This document shows, piece after piece, positions 6,221 through 10,493 of a stretch of DNA of 10,493 nt (positions within the stretch are counted from its first letter, which is position 1; each line of letters begins with the position of its first letter). The notes under the pieces were generated by a model, which saw only the letters and a list, made by a program, of their open reading frames with translations, made no database searches and was not told the origin of the DNA. A program made the position numbers and the translations under genes. The DNA is from Candidatus Tenebribacter mawsonii (GTDB lineage: Bacteria; Cloacimonadota; Cloacimonadia; Cloacimonadales; TCS61), in the NCBI GenBank assembly GCA_030765665.1, contig JAVCCD010000230.1, forward strand, positions 1 to 10,493. Direction: 5' to 3'.

Positions 6221-7339
6221 TTAATCGAATTTAATCTTCAAGTCATCTTCTCTTTTTGATTCAGGTTCTTTAGTTGAAATCGTATCACCAACAGCAATTC
6301 CTTCAATAATTTCAACTTGTTGGAAATTATTAATTCCTGTTTTCACAACTATTCCTGTGCCAATAGAATCATTTACGACTTTATAAACTATGTCATTACC
6401 TTCATCATCAGAGAATATACAGCGAATTGGAATTACTACAATATCTTTTCTTTCTTCACCTATTATTGTGATATTTGCCGTCATTCCAGGTTTTAATCTA
6501 TTATCAACTTTTCCCAATTCTATCTCAACTGGAAAAACTTTAACATTATTATAACTGATGGCCATTGCAGCAATTTTTGTAATTTTACCATCGAAATTCT
6601 CATATGGATATGCATCAACTTGAATTTTCACCTTCATTCCAACGTCAATTTTTGAGATGTCAACTTCATTTATCTTTGTGTTAACAATCATTCTACTAAG
6701 GTCAGCAAGTTTTAGGATTACAGTTCCAGCAGAATATGAACCCGAACTTGAAACAACCATTTCTCCCTCTTCAACAGGTTTTAGGATTATTGTTCCAGAA
6801 GCTGTTGAGTACAACTTTGAAAGATTATCAGCAGATTCAATATCTTTAACCAGTTCATATTGCTGTAAAGCAGAATCATGATTTATCTGAGCAGTTGAAT
6901 ATGCATCTTTATAATTATCAAGTTCAGTTTCTGAAATATAATTATCTGCAAAAAGAGCTTTTCTCTTTGTATACTTTTCTTTTGCATTTTCTAATTCTAT
7001 CTCTGCTAATTTCAAATTGCTATTAACTCTTAAGATAGCTTCAGCTTGATTGTAATCAGGTTCGATCTCTGCAATCAAATCGTCTTTGTTAACAAAATCA
7101 CCTTCTTCGATATAAAATTTAACAAGTTCTCCACTAACTTGCGATTTTTGCTCGATCTCTCTAATTGGTTGTATTTCACCTGTTTCTTCAAGTTTTATTA
7201 CTATTGTTCCAAGTTCTACTTCATGATTATTGGCTCTTCCACCAAATTTTGATCTATCTTTTTTATCCCTCGATACATTGCAACTACCTATAACAATTAA
7301 TGTTAATAGTAACACAGAAATCAATATTACCTTTTTCAT
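6221..7339 (-). CDS. Efflux periplasmic adaptor / membrane fusion lipoprotein (HlyD, MacA/RND type)
   Basis: A 372-residue adaptor that should bridge an inner-membrane transporter and an outer-membrane channel. Residues 1-20 are a lipoprotein signal with lipobox IGSC (Cys20 would be acylated). Then come the first half of the lipoyl (barrel-sandwich) domain around 45-95 (VSGELVKFYIEEGDFVNKDD), a short coiled-coil hairpin of about 96-168 rich in Glu, Lys and Ala, the second lipoyl half around 176-210 (SGTIILKPVEEGEMV), the beta-barrel with INEVDI (223-228), DVGMKVKIQVDAYP and RLKPGMTANI (281-290), and a membrane-proximal domain to about 358. The length is normal. The ATG at 7339 follows GGAG; the HtrA gene ends 27 bases upstream. 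No ABC or RND permease and no TolC-like channel is adjacent, so its transporter must be encoded elsewhere or is lost. ABC (MacAB) and RND partners cannot be told apart from this sequence. Confidence 0.88.
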   Translation of the reverse strand: MKKVILISVLLLTLIVIGSCNVSRDKKDRSKFGGRANNHEVELGTIVIKLEETGEIQPIREIEQKSQVSGELVKFYIEEGDFVNKDDLIAEIEPDYNQAEAILRVNSNLKLAEIELENAKEKYTKRKALFADNYISETELDNYKDAYSTAQINHDSALQQYELVKDIESADNLSKLYSTASGTIILKPVEEGEMVVSSSGSYSAGTVILKLADLSRMIVNTKINEVDISKIDVGMKVKIQVDAYPYENFDGKITKIAAMAISYNNVKVFPVEIELGKVDNRLKPGMTANITIIGEERKDIVVIPIRCIFSDDEGNDIVYKVVNDSIGTGIVVKTGINNFQQVEIIEGIAVGDTISTKEPESKREDDLKIKFD

Positions 7340-7366
7340 GTTTTCTCCAAATTATATTTAATATAT

Positions 7367-8500
7367 TTATTTAAATTCTACAGCTTTCAAATTTAACTTT
7401 TGCTCTTTACCGTCACGAATTATAACGAAGTCTATGCTATCACCAACAGAAATATCAAAAACAGCTAATTCGGCATCACGAGTATCTTTTATCATATTTT
7501 TGTTGATCTCATTTATGATGTCTCCTTCTTGTAACCCTGCTTTTGCTGCTGGACTATTTCTTTGAATATAATTTACTAAAACTCCGTCAAGGCTTTTAAG
7601 TTTTAAATGAGATGCAATGAGTGGATTTATCTCCTGAACTTTAAAACCAAACCAGATTTGACGTATTTTACCAAACTCAATTAATTCACGAGTAGATTTT
7701 TTTACAGCATTTACTGGGATTGCAAATCCAAGACCAATACTCCCACCAGATTCAGAAAATATGAAAGTATTAATTCCAATAATCTCACCATAAACATTAA
7801 CCAATGGGCCTCCACTGTTCCCCTGATTTATAGCTGCATCAGTTTGAACCATATGCCGGTATATTTTGCCATCTTTATTCTCTGCAAAGTCTCTATTTAT
7901 GGCAGAAATAACACCAACTGAAACACTTGGCTTACTATCCTTTATCAAAAAACCATAAGGGTTTCCAAGTGCAATTGCCCATTCTCCAATTATTAGTTCA
8001 TCAGAATCTCCAAATAATGCAAAAGGTAAATTAGCACCCTCAATTTTTATTACTGCAATATCATGACCAGTATCTATTCCAATAACTTTAGCATCAAATT
8101 GTCTTGTATCTGTAAGAATAACCTTAATTTCAGTCGCACCTTCTACAACATGTGCATTTGTTATGATAAAGCCATCTTTAGAAAATATCACTCCAGAACC
8201 AATTCCCTGAATGCTGTACGGGACTTCATCATAGAAACCAAAAAACAAACTGTGTCTACGTTTAACTATTTGTGTTTTGATAACATTGACACTAACTACA
8301 GCTGGTTCAACTATTCCTGCAGCAATTGTAATAGCATTTCGTCTTGAGGAAAACACTTCCTCAGTTTTTTTAAACTTTTCTAATTCCAAGTGAGCTGATT
8401 CATCATCAAGTCCAACTTCTTTGTTATTCTTTAGCACTGGGTAAAAGATTAAAACTATAACAGTTAACAATAAAATTAATATTACATGATTTCTATTCAT
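7367..8500 (-). CDS. Membrane-anchored HtrA/DegS-type serine protease with one PDZ domain
   Basis: A trypsin-like periplasmic quality-control protease of 377 residues. Residues about 6-23 form an uncleaved-looking transmembrane anchor. The protease domain spans about 55-270 and has the full triad: His117 in ITNAHVVEG, Asp147 in GHDIAVIKI and Ser229 in QGNSGGPL. The oxyanion and specificity loop around GLGFAIPVNAV (256-266) is intact. One PDZ domain follows at about 280-375 (LDGVLVNYIQRNSPAAKAGLQEGDII). A single anchor plus one PDZ is the DegS layout, whereas DegP has a cleaved signal and two PDZ domains, so a stress-sensing or regulated cleavage role is possible. No RseA-like or sigma factor gene is adjacent. 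The ATG at 8500 follows AGGAAAG. It lies 10 bases after the DUF445-like gene and 27 before the membrane fusion protein, within one cluster. Confidence 0.93.
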   Translation of the reverse strand: MNRNHVILILLLTVIVLIFYPVLKNNKEVGLDDESAHLELEKFKKTEEVFSSRRNAITIAAGIVEPAVVSVNVIKTQIVKRRHSLFFGFYDEVPYSIQGIGSGVIFSKDGFIITNAHVVEGATEIKVILTDTRQFDAKVIGIDTGHDIAVIKIEGANLPFALFGDSDELIIGEWAIALGNPYGFLIKDSKPSVSVGVISAINRDFAENKDGKIYRHMVQTDAAINQGNSGGPLVNVYGEIIGINTFIFSESGGSIGLGFAIPVNAVKKSTRELIEFGKIRQIWFGFKVQEINPLIASHLKLKSLDGVLVNYIQRNSPAAKAGLQEGDIINEINKNMIKDTRDAELAVFDISVGDSIDFVIIRDGKEQKLNLKAVEFK

Positions 8501-8510
8501 ACATACTTTC

Positions 8511-9089
8511 CTATTTTACAAATAAATATATTAACATATTTCCCAACCCGATGAGGAAGTGGATGGCTAAAACAAACATTAACACATATTTATACACAAA
8601 TTTATTAAAATACTCTTTGATTACATCAACATCAAGCTTTTTATCAAGTAATTCGATATATTTATCTAATTCATATTTTTCCATAACAAATGGAATAAAC
8701 GTACGCAAAAACTGTTTTGTAACTTCAAATGTAATAGTCGAAATAAAATATTTAATATTTTTTTTAATTGATTTTGGGATAAAATTGAATTTATCCATGA
8801 ATGTGATCTTATCCCAGGTTTGATGAAAAACCTTATGCTCCCATTTTGTTATTCGTGAACCATCGCTATCATCTTTTGTGTCATTTATATAGTTATTAAC
8901 CAGTTTGCGGATTTTTTTGAATAACCAGATTTTCTTTCTAAAAACAAATGCTGGAGTAAATGGAAGACGTTTTTTATTGATTCTAATTTCTTTTTTTGGT
9001 ATGAATAAGAAAAATTTGATCGCAAATATGTAAAGAAAACCAAAAAGCATGTTCACAATTATAAAAACTAACGGTTTGATAATAAACAC
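8511..9089 (-). CDS. DUF445-like membrane protein
   Basis: A 192-residue basic protein with a hydrophobic segment at each end (about 5-30 and 168-190) and a charged helical middle. The N-terminal block IKFFLFIPKKEIRINKKRLPFTPAFVF, seen at residues about 24-50, matches the pattern of DUF445 (YheB-type) proteins, in which a membrane helix is followed by F-x-P-K, a basic patch and LPFTPG. The C-terminal hydrophobic helix with IGLGNML also fits. It is about half the length of B. subtilis YheB, resembling the short members of the family. Function is unknown; a structural or envelope role is only a guess. The start is GTG at 9089, whose G is shared with the TAG stop of the upstream gene (TAGTG), and GGAAG lies 6 bases ahead, so translation is coupled to the upstream gene. 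The next in-frame ATG would remove the first helix. Confidence 0.65.
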   Translation of the reverse strand: MFIIKPLVFIIVNMLFGFLYIFAIKFFLFIPKKEIRINKKRLPFTPAFVFRKKIWLFKKIRKLVNNYINDTKDDSDGSRITKWEHKVFHQTWDKITFMDKFNFIPKSIKKNIKYFISTITFEVTKQFLRTFIPFVMEKYELDKYIELLDKKLDVDVIKEYFNKFVYKYVLMFVLAIHFLIGLGNMLIYLFVK

Positions 9090-9292
9090 TATATTCTTCC
9101 TTGTTGAAATAACTCAACAAAATATTCTATCGAACGATTATATGTTCTTTCAGCATCATTTGGGAAGTAACAGGCAGGCAATTCATTCATAGATCTGTGA
9201 TATTGAATACATTCACAGCATATTCCTTTCTTACTGCAAGGATATGTACAGTTGCAGTTTTCCATATTCCTGCTCTGATTATTACAATCCAT
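9089..9292 (-). CDS. Small cysteine-rich DUF6485-type protein
   Basis: A 67-residue protein with eight cysteines (3, 13, 15, 19, 25, 26, 28, 41). The blocks NCNCTYPCSKKGICCECIQYH and MNELPACYF, followed by a Tyr/Arg-Ser-Ile helix, match a widespread small family that I recall as DUF6485. The clustered cysteines suggest binding of zinc or an iron-sulfur cluster; the function is not established. There is no signal peptide. The ATG at 9292 follows GGAG with 7 bases of spacing. It is the first gene of the minus-strand cluster and its stop overlaps the GTG of the DUF445-like gene by one base. The family name is from memory. Confidence 0.75.
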   Translation of the reverse strand: MDCNNQSRNMENCNCTYPCSKKGICCECIQYHRSMNELPACYFPNDAERTYNRSIEYFVELFQQGRI

Positions 9293-9321
9293 TCGTTAGC
9301 TCCAATTCAATTCTATGTTTA

Positions 9322-9348
9322 ATCATAATTTTCAACTCTTTTTGTCAA
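9322..9348 (-). promoter_or_regulatory. Candidate promoter for the DUF6485-DUF445-htrA-adaptor cluster
   Basis: On the minus strand TTGACA (9348-9343) is followed after 15 bases by TATGAT (9327-9322), about 30 bases before the ATG at 9292. The -35 box is a perfect sigma-70 match, but the spacer is shorter than the usual 17. FCB bacteria may use other promoter sequences, so this is only a candidate. The rest of the 9293-9451 gap shows no clear terminator. Confidence 0.35.
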
Positions 9349-9451
9349 ATAATTAAGGTTAAATAAACTAGATTATTATATATTCTTGATGTTTCGCTTG
9401 CACAATTTTTCAATTAAATATTAATAAAAGAACTAAACTTGCTGTGAATGA

Positions 9452-10423
9452 TCACTCAGTAACAAAATACTTTTCAAGCCAGTTTATTGTATATTGAATA
9501 TCTTCAGGGATCGGTGCTTCTACCTTCACAATTTGTTTAGTGATCGGATGTTCAAACTCCAGTCTGTAAGCATGTAGGGCTTGTCTTTTAAGATGATTTG
9601 CCAGTAAGTACTTAACCTTTTTTTGATAATGAAATGGAACAATACTGAGAGTTCGCTTTAAAGTTGAGTAAGTATTATCTCCCAAGATCGGGCAATTTAT
9701 GTGAGAGAAATGAACCCTTATCTGGTGAGTTCTTCCGGTTTCTAGTTCAATTTCTAACAAGGAGAAAAAATCATAAAATTTTATAATTTTATAATGTGTA
9801 ACTGCTTCTCTCCCTTCTGTTGTAACTGTCATCTTAATTCTATCCTTCTTACTTCTTCCAATTAGTGTTCTAATTGTGTCTTCCTCTTGTGCAGGAACAC
9901 CAGATGTTATAGCAAGATATGTTTTTTTTATCGTTCGTTCTTGAAACATGCGAGATAGTAACGAATGCACTTTATCATTTTTAGCAACAATAAGTAGTCC
10001 ACTCGTATCCTTATCAAGCCTGTGAACAATTCCTGGTCTTTGCGGATCATGCTGATCAGAAAGTTTCTCATTAAAATGGAACATCAAAGCATTAACTAAC
10101 GTCCCCTTGGCAATACCTGCTCCTGGATGCACAACCAATCCCACAGGTTTATTCACAATAGCAATATCATCATCTTCCCATATAATCTCAATAGGAATGT
10201 TCTCCGGTTTGATCTCTAAATCTTTACTTTCTGGTAGGTTAATTGTAATTATATCGGAAAGTGATAACTTGTAATTCTTTTTAACTGGATTATCATTAAC
10301 CAATATAGCTTCGTTTTGTAATAGCCTATCAATAAATGATCTTGAATATAACACTTCAATCTCCAAGCTTACAAGATATTTATCAATCCGCTGTTTTTCA
10401 TTTGCAAGATATTCTATTTTCAT
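9452..10423 (-). CDS. rluD: RluD-family 23S rRNA pseudouridine synthase
   Basis: A 323-residue RNA-modifying enzyme. An S4-like RNA-binding domain covers about 8-65 (QRIDKYLVSL, SRSFIDRLLQNEAILVND, then LSDIITI). The catalytic domain covers about 75-315: the family block GIVHRLDKDTSGLLIVAKND holds the nucleophile Asp137 in HRLD, preceded by NKPVGLVVHPG (91-101) and followed by TGRTHQIRVHF (229-239) and the short HAYRLEFEHP block. The length, S4 domain and motif spacing fit RluD, which makes pseudouridines in helix 69 of 23S rRNA. RluC-like and other RluA-family specificities cannot be excluded from sequence. The ATG at 10423 lies only 8 bases after the stop of the upstream gene, so the two are probably cotranscribed. 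The stop is TGA at 9454-9452. Confidence 0.9.
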   Translation of the reverse strand: MKIEYLANEKQRIDKYLVSLEIEVLYSRSFIDRLLQNEAILVNDNPVKKNYKLSLSDIITINLPESKDLEIKPENIPIEIIWEDDDIAIVNKPVGLVVHPGAGIAKGTLVNALMFHFNEKLSDQHDPQRPGIVHRLDKDTSGLLIVAKNDKVHSLLSRMFQERTIKKTYLAITSGVPAQEEDTIRTLIGRSKKDRIKMTVTTEGREAVTHYKIIKFYDFFSLLEIELETGRTHQIRVHFSHINCPILGDNTYSTLKRTLSIVPFHYQKKVKYLLANHLKRQALHAYRLEFEHPITKQIVKVEAPIPEDIQYTINWLEKYFVTE

Positions 10424-10431
10424 GTTGTCAG

Positions 10432-10493
10432 TTATACTTCATCTTCTTTATTTTGCTTTCTTTTCTCAAGATTTGTTAATGCAATTATTGCTC
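10432..10493 (-). CDS. C-terminal end of an upstream gene, possibly lspA (partial)
   Basis: On the minus strand one frame is open from the window edge to TAA at 10434-10432 and encodes AIIALTNLEKRKQNKEDEV. A short hydrophobic stretch followed by a charged tail suits the end of a last transmembrane helix. Because lspA (signal peptidase II) commonly precedes an RluD-family gene in bacteria, this may be its C-terminus, but no diagnostic lspA motif is inside the window. Only 8 bases separate it from the rluD start. Confidence 0.5.
   Translation of the reverse strand, partial: AIIALTNLEKRKQNKEDEV

Noticed and set aside
6657..6881. Plus-strand open frame of 74 codons
   Set aside because: It lies wholly within the membrane fusion protein gene on the other strand, and has no ribosome site or recognisable protein features.
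7046..7252. Plus-strand open frame of 68 codons
   Set aside because: Antisense to the conserved lipoyl domain of the adaptor gene; low-complexity Phe/Tyr-rich translation typical of a shadow frame.
8063..8347. Plus-strand open frame of 94 codons
   Set aside because: Antisense to the HtrA catalytic domain; its Asn/Ser/Cys-rich translation is a shadow.
8551..8823. Plus-strand open frame of 90 codons
   Set aside because: Antisense to the DUF445-like gene, whose start, overlap and family motif are better supported.
9444..9455. Palindrome GTGAATGATCAC as an operator or terminator
   Set aside because: The arms are only 4 bases and it overlaps the rluD stop codon; this is expected by chance.
356..10493. 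Defence system, prophage or transposon
   Set aside because: I looked for nuclease, helicase, integrase, transposase and toxin motifs in all coding frames and saw none; the PHP protein is intact but has no defence-type neighbour.

Overview
The window looks like an AT-rich genome from the Gram-negative FCB side of the bacterial tree. The evidence is a TTG-started secreted protein ending in a type IX secretion (T9SS) sorting domain, a lipid A type acyltransferase, and Shine-Dalgarno-led, tightly packed genes. The style (T9SS tail plus an Omp28-like thioredoxin fold, and hairpin-rich intergenic repeats) recalls Cloacimonadota or a relative. That placement is inference; no marker gene here settles it.

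Layout. Positions 1-357 hold a gene-free array of interspersed repeats with nine strictly alternating TTCGGAA/TTCCGAA half-palindromes. It runs into the stop codon of the first gene. A minus-strand cluster follows, read from high to low coordinates: an LpxL/HtrB-like acyltransferase (4320-3433), a large secreted T9SS-type protein with an Omp28-like fold (3382-1409), and a PHP-domain metallohydrolase (1405-356). The last two are separated by 3 bases. A short divergent spacer (4321-4515) leads to the only plus-strand unit, tsaB (tRNA t6A synthesis) and a ComEB-type dCMP deaminase. Their unit ends back to back with the end of a broken minus-strand gene (6150-5689), which carries an in-frame amber codon.

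A second minus-strand cluster runs from 9292 to 5689. It encodes a small cysteine-rich DUF6485-type protein, a DUF445-like membrane protein, a DegS-like membrane-anchored HtrA protease, a lipoprotein RND/ABC-type membrane fusion protein, and the broken secreted protein. Except for the first, these look like envelope functions. The last part of the window holds an RluD-family pseudouridine synthase and, at the edge, the tail of an upstream gene that may be lspA.

How it fits together. Most genes serve housekeeping (tRNA and rRNA modification, pyrimidine metabolism) or the cell envelope (lipid A acylation, T9SS export, protein quality control, efflux adaptor). I see no defence island, mobile element, CRISPR array or clear novel multi-gene system. 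The parts most worth following are the regular palindromic repeat array, the amber-interrupted gene, the cysteine-less Omp28-like protein coupled to a PHP hydrolase, and the membrane fusion protein with no transporter beside it.
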